Below, one piece after another: positions 17,169-25,723 of a DNA stretch of 64,000 nucleotides (position 1 is the stretch's first letter; every line of letters starts with the position of its first letter). The notes below the pieces were generated by a model that saw only the letters and a list, made by a program, of their open reading frames with translations, did not search any database and had not been told where the DNA came from. This DNA comes from Candidatus Roseilinea mizusawaensis (GTDB lineage Bacteria > Chloroflexota > Anaerolineae > J036 > Brachytrichaceae). The translations under genes and the position numbers were made by a program. The stretch lies in contig JAEANN010000020.1 in NCBI GenBank assembly GCA_016841965.1, positions 1 to 64,000 on the forward strand, read 5' to 3'.

Positions 17169-19280
17169 CTAAAACATCACCGTGACCTGTGCAGGCTGCG
17201 GCACGCTCAGGCTAAGCGCGCCGGTCTGATCGGTGTGGCGTCTCTGTGCCGGCTCGTGTCCTACCCGCACCTGTACTGCCTGACCAACCGGCAAGTGTCC
17301 AAGCTGCAGCGTCAGGCCCTGTGAGCTTGCCATATGCACATGACAGGTCAGCCGCGTGCGCGCGCGTTGATAGCCGGTGATGATTGCCGGCTGATTGGTC
17401 GCGATGATCTGCGCGCCGTTCAGCCAGACGCGCAGTCCATCCGGCCCGCTTGCTGCGTCAAGCGCCCCTTCGCCGACGCGCACGCCACGCACGGCGGCAG
17501 GCTCGTTGTTCAGGCTGCCGAAGCGCCAGCCGGCCCACGGCTCGCAATCGATCAGCTCTTGCACCGCCACATACCCCAGCAGCGCGCCCCATGTGTACAT
17601 GGGGTCAGAGTTGGGCATGTCATCGCCGTCGCCGGTGTCGGTGTTGTAATTCTCATGCACATGTCCTTCCTCTTGCCATTCCCGAAGCAACAGGTCCAGG
17701 CTGCGGCGCGCGAACTGGTGCGCGATGTCGTCCAGCCGATAGCGCCGCAAGCCTTCGCTGACGAGGAAGTTCATCGGCCCCCAGATGCGCCCGCGCCAGT
17801 AGTCGTTGCCGGCATAGCCGGGGTCGCTGCGGGCAATGCTGGGCAGCACAAAGCGGCCCCAGAACTCGCGTTCATTCAGCAAGTGCTCGCGCACCATGCG
17901 CTCGGCGCGTTCGGCCGGCGCGATGCCGGCGATCAGCGGATAAAACAGGGTTGGCGACAGATGCGGCGACAAGCGCCCGTCCCAGTGCTTATTGAGGTAG
18001 ATGCCGGCTTCCTCACTCCACAACTCGCGGTTGATGCGCTCGGCCATTTCGGCATATTCGGCGGCGTAGTTTTGGCTGAGCGTAGGCTGGCCCAGTTCGC
18101 GCGCGATCTCGCTGAGCGCCCAGGCATCCAGCGCATACAGCGCGTTCAGTCCCACATCGGCCAGTTCCATGGTGTGCGTGTCGGGGTTGAAGACGGCCTC
18201 ATCGTACATCGGGCTGTTGTCCAGGCCGGATTCGTACATGGCGGCCTGCATGTTGTTGCACAGCCACTCTTTGTGATAGCTCGGCGTCGGGTCTGATCCC
18301 CATTCCAGCAGCCCGTCGCGATTGCCGTCGCGGTGGGGCATCCACCAGGCGTGCCAGCGGGCCAGGGTGGGAAACGCGCGCTCCAGCAAATCGGCGTTGC
18401 GCTGTGCAGTGGAGAGCGCGCCGGCCCGATACAGCTTCAGCACACAGTATGCGCCCACCGGCGGTTGTGAACGATCAACCGACGCTCCGAACTCGCTGCC
18501 GAAGTTGGGCACAAAGCCGGCTGCGGTGGCCTCTTGCACAATAGCCAGTGCGTTGGCGACGGCCAGGTTGGGGTCTTCGAGCTGCGCCATGACGGCGCAG
18601 AAAAATGTGTCCCACTCGAACAGCACATACGAGCCAAAGAACGGCCCCTTGCACCAATCGCGCGAGACCGGCGTGCACATGCGGCCCTTGAGCGGTTCCC
18701 AGATGGTGTTCCAAGCAATGACGTGGGTGATTGCATCGGCGGCGTCATTCAACCAGCCGGCCGTGCGCAGGCCGGCCTGTTGATACGCGGCGCGTCGTTG
18801 CGCCATGAAAGCCGACAGCGCAGTTTCCGAAGTCTCCAGTGCGTGGGGAGCAACCTCAATCCAGACCGGCCCGTTGTTCAGGGCCACGCGGCAAGGCAGG
18901 CTGTCGGCAGCGCGCCAGCCGACCGCAACCTGCCAGCCCTCCCATGAGGCCGGGCTGTTCCATGCGCCATCGATGCCGATCTGCAAGAGCAGGGCGCCGG
19001 CTGCCGGCCCAGGCGTTACCCGGCACACCAGCCGGTCCCCCTCGGCTGCGTACTCCAAGGCGACGACCGCCTTGTTCCATTGCAAGTCAAGCTGGCAATA
19101 CGATCCGTCGGTGGCGTGCGGACCGAGCCGGCGTACATCTCCGCGCCAGCTAAATTCATCCTTCACCTGGCCCGTGGCGGGATCGATCAGGCTGAACAGG
19201 ACGCGCCGGCGTGTGGGCAAATGCACGACAGCATTCAAATGTCGCACATCCCAGGTGTTCCATCCCTTTGGAGTAATCAT
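17169..19280 (-). CDS. GH63-like (alpha/alpha)6 glucosidase/mannosylglycerate-hydrolase-like
   Basis: 703 residues. An N-terminal beta-sandwich (~1-160) precedes an (alpha/alpha)6 barrel. Barrel motifs typical of trehalase/GH63 relatives are FEWDTFFCAVMAQLEDPNLA, LLEWGSDPTPSYHKEW (with an acidic catalytic candidate), YNTDTGDGDDMPNSDPMYTW and WRGRIWGPMNFLV. A short beta-domain ends the protein. It would hydrolyse terminal alpha-linked glucose or a related glycoside. There is no signal peptide. It precedes the aminotransferase gene on the same strand with an ~80-bp gap, so a shared transcript is possible. Confidence 0.8.
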   Translation of the reverse strand: MITPKGWNTWDVRHLNAVVHLPTRRRVLFSLIDPATGQVKDEFSWRGDVRRLGPHATDGSYCQLDLQWNKAVVALEYAAEGDRLVCRVTPGPAAGALLLQIGIDGAWNSPASWEGWQVAVGWRAADSLPCRVALNNGPVWIEVAPHALETSETALSAFMAQRRAAYQQAGLRTAGWLNDAADAITHVIAWNTIWEPLKGRMCTPVSRDWCKGPFFGSYVLFEWDTFFCAVMAQLEDPNLAVANALAIVQEATAAGFVPNFGSEFGASVDRSQPPVGAYCVLKLYRAGALSTAQRNADLLERAFPTLARWHAWWMPHRDGNRDGLLEWGSDPTPSYHKEWLCNNMQAAMYESGLDNSPMYDEAVFNPDTHTMELADVGLNALYALDAWALSEIARELGQPTLSQNYAAEYAEMAERINRELWSEEAGIYLNKHWDGRLSPHLSPTLFYPLIAGIAPAERAERMVREHLLNEREFWGRFVLPSIARSDPGYAGNDYWRGRIWGPMNFLVSEGLRRYRLDDIAHQFARRSLDLLLREWQEEGHVHENYNTDTGDGDDMPNSDPMYTWGALLGYVAVQELIDCEPWAGWRFGSLNNEPAAVRGVRVGEGALDAASGPDGLRVWLNGAQIIATNQPAIITGYQRARTRLTCHVHMASSQGLTLQLGHLPVGQAVQVRVGHEPAQRRHTDQTGALSLSVPQPAQVTVMF

Positions 19281-19310
19281 CGGAGTAATCAGCAGTCTGC
19301 TGTGCGCCGG

Positions 19311-19841
19311 CTAGTCAAATTGTTGCCCAAATTGCTCGCGGTGAGCCACTTCAGCCAGCGCTTTGCGCTTCTTTTTGCCTTGCCCGGCTGTCTGCGCCGG
19401 GTAGCCAAACGGCACGATGGCCAGCACTTCCAGCGTTTCGGGTATTCCGAGCAGCGGCCTGACTTCGCGCATACCCTCGAATCCAACCCAGTTCGATCCG
19501 ATGCCTTCTGACCACGCAGTGAGCATCATTGACTGAATGGCCCGGCTGGCGTCCGACACTGCAAAACGCGATTGCTCGATAGCTACAACGATGGCGAAAG
19601 CCGCCTCGGCGATATACGGGCCGCTGCCGGCCAGCGCGCTCAATTGCTTCAACATGTCGCGTTGCTCCACCACAATAAAGTGCCACGGCTGACGATTCAT
19701 GCTGCTGCCGGTCAGCCGGCCGGCTTCCACGATGCGGCGGATGGCGTTTGCATCGACCGGCCTGTCTTGATAGTGGCGCACCGCCAACATCGTCCGAACG
19801 GTCTCGAATACGCTCGTACTTCCTGTTTGTTGGCCTTCCAT
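19311..19841 (-). CDS. Nitroreductase family protein
   Basis: 176 residues with the FMN-dependent nitroreductase fold. AVRHYQDRPVDANAIRRIVEAG is the N-terminal FMN-phosphate motif. SSMNRQPWHFIVV and the GIGSNWVGF segment match the family's substrate side. Enzymes of this group reduce nitro compounds, quinones or flavins with NAD(P)H. The C-terminus is short and basic (GKKKRK). It is divergent from the GH16-like gene across 44 nt. Confidence 0.85.
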   Translation of the reverse strand: MEGQQTGSTSVFETVRTMLAVRHYQDRPVDANAIRRIVEAGRLTGSSMNRQPWHFIVVEQRDMLKQLSALAGSGPYIAEAAFAIVVAIEQSRFAVSDASRAIQSMMLTAWSEGIGSNWVGFEGMREVRPLLGIPETLEVLAIVPFGYPAQTAGQGKKKRKALAEVAHREQFGQQFD

Positions 19842-19873
19842 CTCGATCTCTTGAACCTTAAGTTTGCCGCGAT

Positions 19874-19879
19874 GATAAT
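19874..19879 (+). promoter_or_regulatory. -10 box, predicted leaderless start
   Basis: GATAAT, preceded by T, ends 6 nt before the GTG at 19886. There is no Shine-Dalgarno sequence between them. Confidence 0.45.
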
Positions 19880-19885
19880 CGAGAT

Positions 19886-20677
19886 GTGCAGCAGACTTGC
19901 TTTCGCCATCATTTGGTCAACGGCGGACAGGTCATACGTGAGGCAGCCGGCGCACGCTTTCGCCTGATTCTGCCCCCGACCTCTGCCGCAGCCTATGCCG
20001 ACGCCCAGATCGATGACTATGTGGACACGACGGGCGCGCGCCGCTTCGCCCATCTTCCCCCGCGCCGGCTGGAGATTCGCGCGCGCTTTTCCTCGAACGA
20101 TCTGAAAGGCACGGCCGGCTTTGGTTTCTGGAACGATCCGTTCACCCAGTCCGGCGGTGTGATCGACCCGCCGTGCAGCGTGTGGTTCTTTTACAGCTCG
20201 CCGGAATCGGATATGCGCGTGACGCGCGACACGCCTGGTCATGGCTTCAAGGCCGCCATGCTCAACAGCTATCCATCCACGCAGGGTCCTGTGGCCGGCG
20301 CGTTCGGCCTGTTGACAAAGTTGGGCAGCCCACTGTTGAACTGGATGCTGCGCCGGCGTGCGTTGGCCGGGCTGGTATTATCGGCGGCGCGCGCAACGGT
20401 TCGGGCCTGTGATGTGTTATTGAATGTGGATATGACGGCCTGGCACGACTACGCCCTCGACTGGCGCGCCGATCAGGCCGTGTTTACCGTGGATGGGGCA
20501 ATTGTGCTGCGCGCATCGCGGTCGCCAAAAGTGCGATTGGGTTTTGTGGCTTGGATCGATAACTATCGCGCTACGGCCTCGGGCAGCGCGCGGCGTGATG
20601 CAAGCGCCTACGAATTCGCTTACGTGGATGTGCAGCAGGAACAATGGATGGAACTGGAAATCCGTCAGGGGCCATAG
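19886..20677 (+). CDS. GH16/concanavalin-like beta-sandwich protein
   Basis: A 263-residue protein with a lectin/GH16-type jelly roll. LEIRARFSSNDLKGTAGFGFWND is a strand pair like that of laminarinases, and WHDYALDWRADQAVFTVDG matches the family's late strands. The catalytic ExDxE triplet of true GH16 enzymes is not evident, so it may be a binding rather than a hydrolytic protein. The GTG at 19886 is chosen because it lies in the correct frame and just after a -10 box. The 3' end overlaps the next gene by 34 nt. Confidence 0.6.
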   Translation: MQQTCFRHHLVNGGQVIREAAGARFRLILPPTSAAAYADAQIDDYVDTTGARRFAHLPPRRLEIRARFSSNDLKGTAGFGFWNDPFTQSGGVIDPPCSVWFFYSSPESDMRVTRDTPGHGFKAAMLNSYPSTQGPVAGAFGLLTKLGSPLLNWMLRRRALAGLVLSAARATVRACDVLLNVDMTAWHDYALDWRADQAVFTVDGAIVLRASRSPKVRLGFVAWIDNYRATASGSARRDASAYEFAYVDVQQEQWMELEIRQGP

Positions 20678-21516
20678 GGTCGGCGGCAGAATCTGTGCGT
20701 GATGCGCAACCGGCGTCCCAACCGGCGCCGTTGGTTGTGGCGCTGGTGGATGATGTGTTTTTTCAAGCGCCTATTGAGACTGTAGCATCAATGGCCGGCT
20801 TCGACGTGGAGTTTGCGGCGCCAACCGAAGATGTGGTGGCATACCTCGTCATGCGCCGACCCCAGTTGTTGCTGATTGATCTGAATGTGCGCTCGCTCGA
20901 TTGGAGCCGCTGGGTGTTGGAGGCAAAGACCAGCCCGGCCACGCGGCGCATTCCCATTCTGGCCTTTGGAGCGCACCAAGATGCCGCACAATTGACGCGC
21001 GCGCGTCAACTGGGCTGCGACGCGGTAATCAGCAACGGCGCGTTCAAGGCCGACATGGCCGGCTACCTGCGCAAACATATCCGACTCGACGACCCGGCAG
21101 CGTTGCTGAGTCAGTGCGACGGTCCGCTGCCGGAACTGGCCGCGCGCGGCATCATGCAATTCAACGCCGGCGCGTATTACGAACAACATGAGACGCTCGA
21201 GGCAGCCTGGCGCGCAGAGAGCGGGCCGGTGCGGCAGCTCTACCAGGGCATCTTACAGGTGGGCGTGGCGTATTACCAGATTCAGCGACGCAACTATGTT
21301 GGCGCGCGCAAGATGTTTCAACGCGCCTGGCAGTATCTGGCCGCCTTGCCCGATGGGTGCCGGGGTGTGAATGTGGCGCAATTGCGGCGTGACGCGCGCG
21401 CTGCCCAGGACGAACTGGAGCGGCTTGGTCCTGCTCGCATCGCCGAGTTTTCGCCCGCCTTCTTCAAACCCATTCTTCTGACACACCCCCGCCCTGACAT
21501 CCATACTGACTACTGA
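20644..21516 (+). CDS. Receiver-like domain fused to DUF309
   Basis: 290 residues. Residues ~28-150 look like a response-regulator receiver. The hydrophobic strand LVVALVDD, the phosphorylatable Asp in QLLLIDLN and the strand RIPILAFGA are visible, but the conserved Lys after strand 5 is replaced (ISNGAF). Residues ~170-260 match DUF309: NAGAYYEQHETLEAAWRAE (His-x-x-x-Glu), LYQGILQVGVAYYQ and NYVGARKMFQRAWQYL. DUF309 has a helical bundle fold of unknown role. The start at 20644 overlaps the upstream gene. The stop lies in a heptad array. Confidence 0.75.
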   Translation: MDGTGNPSGAIGSAAESVRDAQPASQPAPLVVALVDDVFFQAPIETVASMAGFDVEFAAPTEDVVAYLVMRRPQLLLIDLNVRSLDWSRWVLEAKTSPATRRIPILAFGAHQDAAQLTRARQLGCDAVISNGAFKADMAGYLRKHIRLDDPAALLSQCDGPLPELAARGIMQFNAGAYYEQHETLEAAWRAESGPVRQLYQGILQVGVAYYQIQRRNYVGARKMFQRAWQYLAALPDGCRGVNVAQLRRDARAAQDELERLGPARIAEFSPAFFKPILLTHPRPDIHTDY

Positions 21517-21643
21517 CTACTCACCACTCATCACTCATCACTCATTACTCATTACTCACTACTCACCACTCATCACTCATTACTCACTACTCACCACTCA
21601 TCACTCATTACTTACTACTCACTACTCACTACTCACCACTCCC
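21505..21643. repeat. 19-copy heptanucleotide array upstream of fabL
   Basis: Nineteen 7-mers in perfect register (ACTGACT x2, then ACTCACC, ACTCATC, ACTCATT, ACTCACT variants and one ACTTACT), plus ACTCCC. It begins inside the preceding gene's last codons and ends at the base before the ATG of fabL. No ribosome-binding site or promoter box fits inside it. Confidence 0.95.
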
Positions 21644-22411
21644 ATGTCATACGATTTCAGCAACAAGATCGCTCTCATCACCGGCAGTGGTCGTGGTGTG
21701 GGCAAAGCCACGGCCCTGCATCTGGCCCGTCTGGGCGCGGACATCGTCATCAACTACTTGCGCAAGCGCGCGGCTGCCGAAGAGACCGCGCGTGAGATCG
21801 AAGCGCTGGGCCGGCGTGTGCTGGTTGTCAAAGCCGATATCGGCGAGCCGGACAATATCGAACGTCTCTTTGCCGAGATCGACCAGCATTTTGGTGGCCT
21901 GGATATTCTGGTGAACAACGCCGCTTCTGGTTACGCCCGGCCCATCCTCGAGCAGAAAGTGAAAGGTTGGGACTGGACGATGAACATCAACGCGCGCGCA
22001 GCCTTGTTTGCCTCGCAACAAGCTGTGCGGCTGATGCAAAAGCGCGGTGGCGGTGTGATTGTCAACATCAGCAGCATGGGCAGTATGCGCACGCTGCCCG
22101 ACTACGCTGTGATCGGCGCGTCGAAAGCGGCGCTGGAAGCCGTTACCCGCTACTGCGCGGTCGAGTTTGCCCGTCACAACATCGTGGTGAACGCCGTCTC
22201 GCCCGGCATCATCGACACCGACGCCCTGGACTACTTCCGATTGGGCCGCGACGTGATGGTGCAGGGTGCGATCGAGCGCACGCCGGCCGGCCGCATCGTG
22301 ACGGCGCAGGATGTCGCTAATTTGGTGGCTTTTCTGTGCAGCCCAGAGGCAAACATGATTCGCGGCCAGGTCATTGTCATTGATGGTGGCTATACTATCG
22401 CCGTGACCTGA
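21644..22411 (+). CDS. fabL: Enoyl-ACP reductase FabL-type SDR
   Basis: 255 residues. The Rossmann motif is TGSGRGVG (residues 13-20). The active site reads Y154AVIGASK161, a Tyr-x6-Lys spacing that marks enoyl-ACP reductases of the FabL/FabI type, against Tyr-x3-Lys in ordinary ketoreductases. The tail TPAGRIVTAQDVANLVAFLC, followed by EANMIRGQ, closely follows Bacillus FabL as I remember it. It would carry out the last reductive step of fatty-acid elongation with NADPH. The upstream spacer is entirely heptad repeat, with no Shine-Dalgarno sequence. Confidence 0.82.
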   Translation: MSYDFSNKIALITGSGRGVGKATALHLARLGADIVINYLRKRAAAEETAREIEALGRRVLVVKADIGEPDNIERLFAEIDQHFGGLDILVNNAASGYARPILEQKVKGWDWTMNINARAALFASQQAVRLMQKRGGGVIVNISSMGSMRTLPDYAVIGASKAALEAVTRYCAVEFARHNIVVNAVSPGIIDTDALDYFRLGRDVMVQGAIERTPAGRIVTAQDVANLVAFLCSPEANMIRGQVIVIDGGYTIAVT

Positions 22412-22544
22412 CGCGCGAATGTGACCTGGCGCGCGCGGCCTTTGAGGTGCGCGGCGTGCGCGTGGCGGCCGGCTGTGTGCTGCTGCATTGGGATGTCAAT
22501 CATGTGTCCGGCGCGCGGACGCGGCGCGAGAGCGGACGCGGCGC

Positions 22545-22630
22545 GAGAGCGGACGCGGCGCGAGAGCGGATTGCCAGCGCTCGCCGGCCTCGTCCTCGAG
22601 GCCGGCGACCGGGCGTAGTGGACATCTGTC
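22545..22630. repeat. Dispersed palindromic repeat, second locus
   Basis: Aligns with 50-116. It has GAGAGCGGAT, then a 10-bp hairpin GCCGGCCTCG, TCCT, CGAGGCCGGC (22583-22606), then TGGACATCTGTC (22619-22630). Confidence 0.7.
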
Positions 22631-22735
22631 AGGTGGCGCGCAGACGCGGCGCGCAGACGCGGCGCGCGGACGTGGCGCGAGAGCAGGTGTGGCGCAAGAG
22701 CGGACGCAGACGCGGCGCGCAGACGCGCCGCGCGG

Positions 22736-22800
22736 ACGCGGCGCGAGAGCGGACGCGGCGCGAGAGCGGACGCGGCGCGAGAGCGGACGCGGCGCGAGCG
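22736..22800. repeat. 17-bp GC-rich tandem repeat
   Basis: About 3.5 copies of ACGCGGCGCGAGAGCGG. Another block of the same unit is at about 22506-22570. Confidence 0.85.
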
Positions 22801-22849
22801 CAGGTGTGGCGCACCGGGTGTAGTGGAAATCTGTCAGCCAGCTAGAGCT

Positions 22850-22929
22850 TGATTTTGGATTGTGGATCGACCGCTCGGCTCATCCAAATCCAAAACGGCA
22901 AATCCAAAATCCAAAATCGGAAAACTGCC
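22850..22929. repeat. Heptad array with inverted arms, flush with an ATG
   Basis: GATTTTG and GATTGTG heptads (about 22852-22868) face ATCCAAA-type heptads (22881-22929, seven in register) and can form a stem over a GC-rich loop. The array ends at the base before the ABC transporter ATG. Confidence 0.85.
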
Positions 22930-24774
22930 ATGATGATGGGACTGGCCTCTGAGGCCTACGACCGAACGTATAGCGATCGCCAACTGGTTAGCCGTCTGTT
23001 CGGGTATTTCCTGGTGTATCGCCGGCAGGTGTTGATTGTGGCCGGCCTGATCTTTGCCATTACGGTGTTCGGCCTGCTCGACCCGCTCATTGCATCGCGC
23101 GGCCTCGACCTGATACGCGCGCATCCCTCGCTGGAGCTGGCGCTGGCGTTGTTCGGCTATCTGCTATTTTCGGCGGTGGCAAACTTTGTAGCCGGCGTGG
23201 CGCGCCGTCGTCTGATGGCGCGGCTGGTGTCCGATGTCATCTCGCACATGCGGCATGAAGCGTTCAGCGCCTCGATCCGACATGATCTGTCTTTCTTCGA
23301 CAAGTATCAATCCGGCAAGATCATCAGCCGCATCACCAACGATACCCAAGAACTGTCGCAGGTGGTGTTGCTGGTGACGGATTTGATCAGCCAGTTCACT
23401 ACGCTCATTGCGCTGGTGGTCGTTTTGTTTGCCACGTCGTGGCAACTGACGCTGGCCCTGCTGGTCATGTCGCCGTTAGTGGCCGTGTTTGGGGCCGCCT
23501 TCCGCAACCTGGCCCGGCGCGTCACGCGCAAGGGCTTTCGCGCCATCGCAGAGGTGAATCAGTCCATTCAGGAAGCCGTAGCCGGCATTCGCGTGTCCAA
23601 AAATTTCCGCCAGGAGTCTGCCATCTATGCCGCGTTTCGCGGGGTCAACGAGCAGTCATACCGGGTGAATCTACTGCGCGGCTTTGTACTGGCGAATGTG
23701 TTCCCGACGCTCAACGCGCTGGCCGGCGTGGGCACGGCCCTGCTGTTGTACCTGGGAGGACGGGCAGCCGGCGAGGGCGCCATCACGGTCGGCGCCTGGT
23801 ATCTGTTTATCCTCAGCGTCGAGCGCTTCTGGTTCCCCATGACCAACATTGCCTCGTTCTACAGCCAGATTCAAAGCGGGCTGTCGGCGTGCGAACGGGT
23901 GTTTGCGCTGATTGATGCCGAGCATACGGTCAAGCAGACCGACGCGCGGCCAGTTCCCCCCCTGCGCGGCGACATCCGCTTCGACAAGGTCAACTTTCGC
24001 TACAACGCGCAGCAGCAAGTGCTGCAAGACTTTTCGCTGCACATCCGGCCCGGCGAGAGTGTGGCGTTTGTGGGCCACACCGGCGCCGGCAAGAGCAGCA
24101 TTGCCAAGCTGATTGCCCGTTTTTACGAGTTCCAGGGTGGCCGGATCCTGATCGATGAGCAGGACATTCGCACATTCGATCTAACCGACTACCGCCGGCA
24201 ACTGGGCCTTGTGGCCCAGACGCCGTTTCTATTCGCCGGCACGGTGGCCGACAACATCCGCTATGCCCGCCCTGAGGTGAGCGATGCCCATATCTTGTCT
24301 ATCGCTAGGCGCATCGGCGATGGCGAATGGCTGGAAGCGTTGCCGAACGGCCTGCAGACCGAAGTCGGCGAGCGCGGCAATCATCTCTCGATGGGGCAGC
24401 GCCAGCTTGTGGCGCTGATGCGTGTGCTGGTTCAGGCGCCGCCCATTTTCATCCTCGATGAGGCTACAGCCAGCGTCGACCCCTTCACCGAATCGCAAAT
24501 CCAGCGCGCGCTCGGCCTGATTCTGGCGCAGAGCACGTCCATCCTGATTGCGCACCGGCTCTTCACGGTGCGCGCTGTCGATCGCATCATCGCGCTCGAT
24601 CATGGCCGCATCATCGAGGAAGGCAGCCACGATGCCCTGCTCAAACAGGGTGGGTACTACGCCACGCTCTACCAGACCTACTTCCGCCACCAGTCGCCTG
24701 ACTATCAGGTGCAGGGCGTGGATTACTCGGCCGGCCGGGCCCGGCTGATGAGTTCGCGTGTGGCCGGCGCTTAG
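22930..24774 (+). CDS. ABC transporter, fused membrane and ATPase domains (exporter)
   Basis: A 614-residue half-transporter expected to act as a dimer. Six transmembrane helices lie in residues ~25-320, and the nucleotide-binding domain in ~365-600. Walker A is GHTGAGKSS, the signature LSMGQRQL, Walker B FILDEATASVD, and the switch His is in IAHRLF. It is of the multidrug/lipid/peptide exporter type; substrate unknown. An upstream in-frame start at 22849 would translate the heptad array into an odd leader (LIQIQNGKSKIQNRK), so the first of three ATGs at 22930 is preferred. Confidence 0.9.
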   Translation: MMMGLASEAYDRTYSDRQLVSRLFGYFLVYRRQVLIVAGLIFAITVFGLLDPLIASRGLDLIRAHPSLELALALFGYLLFSAVANFVAGVARRRLMARLVSDVISHMRHEAFSASIRHDLSFFDKYQSGKIISRITNDTQELSQVVLLVTDLISQFTTLIALVVVLFATSWQLTLALLVMSPLVAVFGAAFRNLARRVTRKGFRAIAEVNQSIQEAVAGIRVSKNFRQESAIYAAFRGVNEQSYRVNLLRGFVLANVFPTLNALAGVGTALLLYLGGRAAGEGAITVGAWYLFILSVERFWFPMTNIASFYSQIQSGLSACERVFALIDAEHTVKQTDARPVPPLRGDIRFDKVNFRYNAQQQVLQDFSLHIRPGESVAFVGHTGAGKSSIAKLIARFYEFQGGRILIDEQDIRTFDLTDYRRQLGLVAQTPFLFAGTVADNIRYARPEVSDAHILSIARRIGDGEWLEALPNGLQTEVGERGNHLSMGQRQLVALMRVLVQAPPIFILDEATASVDPFTESQIQRALGLILAQSTSILIAHRLFTVRAVDRIIALDHGRIIEEGSHDALLKQGGYYATLYQTYFRHQSPDYQVQGVDYSAGRARLMSSRVAGA

Positions 24775-24865
24775 CGGTAGGCAATCCTTGGCGCGCTATG
24801 CGCCCCCATGACATGCAAACGCGCGCCGCCGTCTGTGTCGCGCTGCCCCGCGCAGGCCGGCGTTC

Positions 24866-25552
24866 TCACGCAAGCGCGAAGCTCTCGCCCGGCTGAAGCA
24901 CGTGTGGCATGGCGCCGGTCTCGGCTTTGACCCGTGCTGCCCAGGCGTGTGCATCTTGTGCGATCAGGCCGAATGTGTTGTAGTGAACCGGGATGACATG
25001 TTTGGGCTGGATCAGCTTGACCGCGCGCAGGGCGTCGTCTGGCCCCATCGTGAAATTGTCGCCGATAGGCAGCACGGCCAGGTCGATGCCTTCTTCGCCG
25101 ATCAGGCGCATGTCGCCGAACAGGCCAGTGTCGCAGGCCAGATAAATCTTGTGGTGGTCTTTTGTGCGGAGCAGGAACCCACATGGGTTGCCGCCATAGG
25201 AGCCATCGGGCAGCGCCGAACCGTGCAGCGCCAGCGTCAGCTTCAAATGGCCGAATGGGTGCTGATAGCCGCCGCCAATGTGCTGGGCGTGCGTCTTGAC
25301 GCCCTGCTTCTCCAACCACACGCTGATTTCGTAGTTGCTGATCACAGTTGCGCCGGTTCGTTTTGCGATTGTCACGGCGTCGCCTACGTGGTCGCCGTGG
25401 CCGTGGCTGATCAGGATGAAGTCAGGCTTAAGAGATTGGGCGTCGGTGGCGGCCGCGGGGTTACCAGACAAAAACGGATCGACCAGCACGCGGTGATCGT
25501 CTGTTTCGATACTCATCGCCGCGTGCCCGTGCCAAGTGAGTTTGGTGCTCAT
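24866..25552 (-). CDS. UPF0173 metallo-beta-lactamase-fold hydrolase
   Basis: A 228-residue metal-dependent hydrolase. The zinc motif is HGHGDHVGD. Further ligand His residues are in HAQHIGGGY and in the late PVHYNTFG segment. The start MSTKLTWHGHA is typical for the family. GGAGG lies 4-5 nt before the ATG at 25552, which is why the in-frame Met four codons upstream is rejected. The physiological substrate of the family is unknown. It is convergent with the ABC exporter gene. Confidence 0.9.
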   Translation of the reverse strand: MSTKLTWHGHAAMSIETDDHRVLVDPFLSGNPAAATDAQSLKPDFILISHGHGDHVGDAVTIAKRTGATVISNYEISVWLEKQGVKTHAQHIGGGYQHPFGHLKLTLALHGSALPDGSYGGNPCGFLLRTKDHHKIYLACDTGLFGDMRLIGEEGIDLAVLPIGDNFTMGPDDALRAVKLIQPKHVIPVHYNTFGLIAQDAHAWAARVKAETGAMPHVLQPGESFALA

Positions 25553-25659
25553 GGGCGCCTCCACATGGTGATGTTACGATAAGCATACCGCATTCTTGTC
25601 GCAGGACCCTCCGCGGCTTGTCGCCTCGTGCATAATGGCCTGCACGCGAGTTGGTTTCG

Positions 25660-25688
25660 GCATGTGCGCAGTTTTAGCATGTGCGCAG
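25660..25688. promoter_or_regulatory. Direct repeat GCATGTGCGCAG x2, possible operator
   Basis: Two exact 12-mers start 17 nt apart, just downstream of a -10-like CATAAT (25631-25636) and before the C39-like gene. The spacing would put both on one DNA face only approximately. The operator role is inference. Confidence 0.3.
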
Positions 25689-25723
25689 TGCAAAGGCAAA
25701 GAAAGGCAAAGAAGGAGCATTGC

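Larger units (their letters stand above)
22412..22849. other. GC-rich intergenic repeat region
   Basis: About 440 bp with no credible gene. It contains 17-bp tandem repeats (unit ACGCGGCGCGAGAGCGG, around 22506-22570 and 22736-22800), shorter ~13-bp relatives between them, the palindromic dispersed repeat at 22545-22630, and a second TGGAAATCTGTC at 22824-22835. Reading frames through it are low-complexity Arg/Ala/Gly strings and are not genes. Confidence 0.8.

Noticed and set aside
21505-21643. CRISPR array
   Set aside because: The period is 7 bp with no spacers, and no cas gene is nearby.
22447-22845. Arg/Ala/Gly-rich reading frames in the GC-rich spacer
   Set aside because: They are translations of 13- and 17-bp tandem repeats, have no ribosome site, and resemble no protein.
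22849-22929. N-terminal extension of the ABC exporter
   Set aside because: The extension is a translation of the heptad array. Three ATG codons at 22930 give a normal family start.
24790-24804. Intrinsic terminator GGCGC-GCTAT-GCGCC between the ABC exporter and UPF0173 genes
   Set aside because: The stem has only five pairs and is followed by C-rich rather than U-rich sequence.
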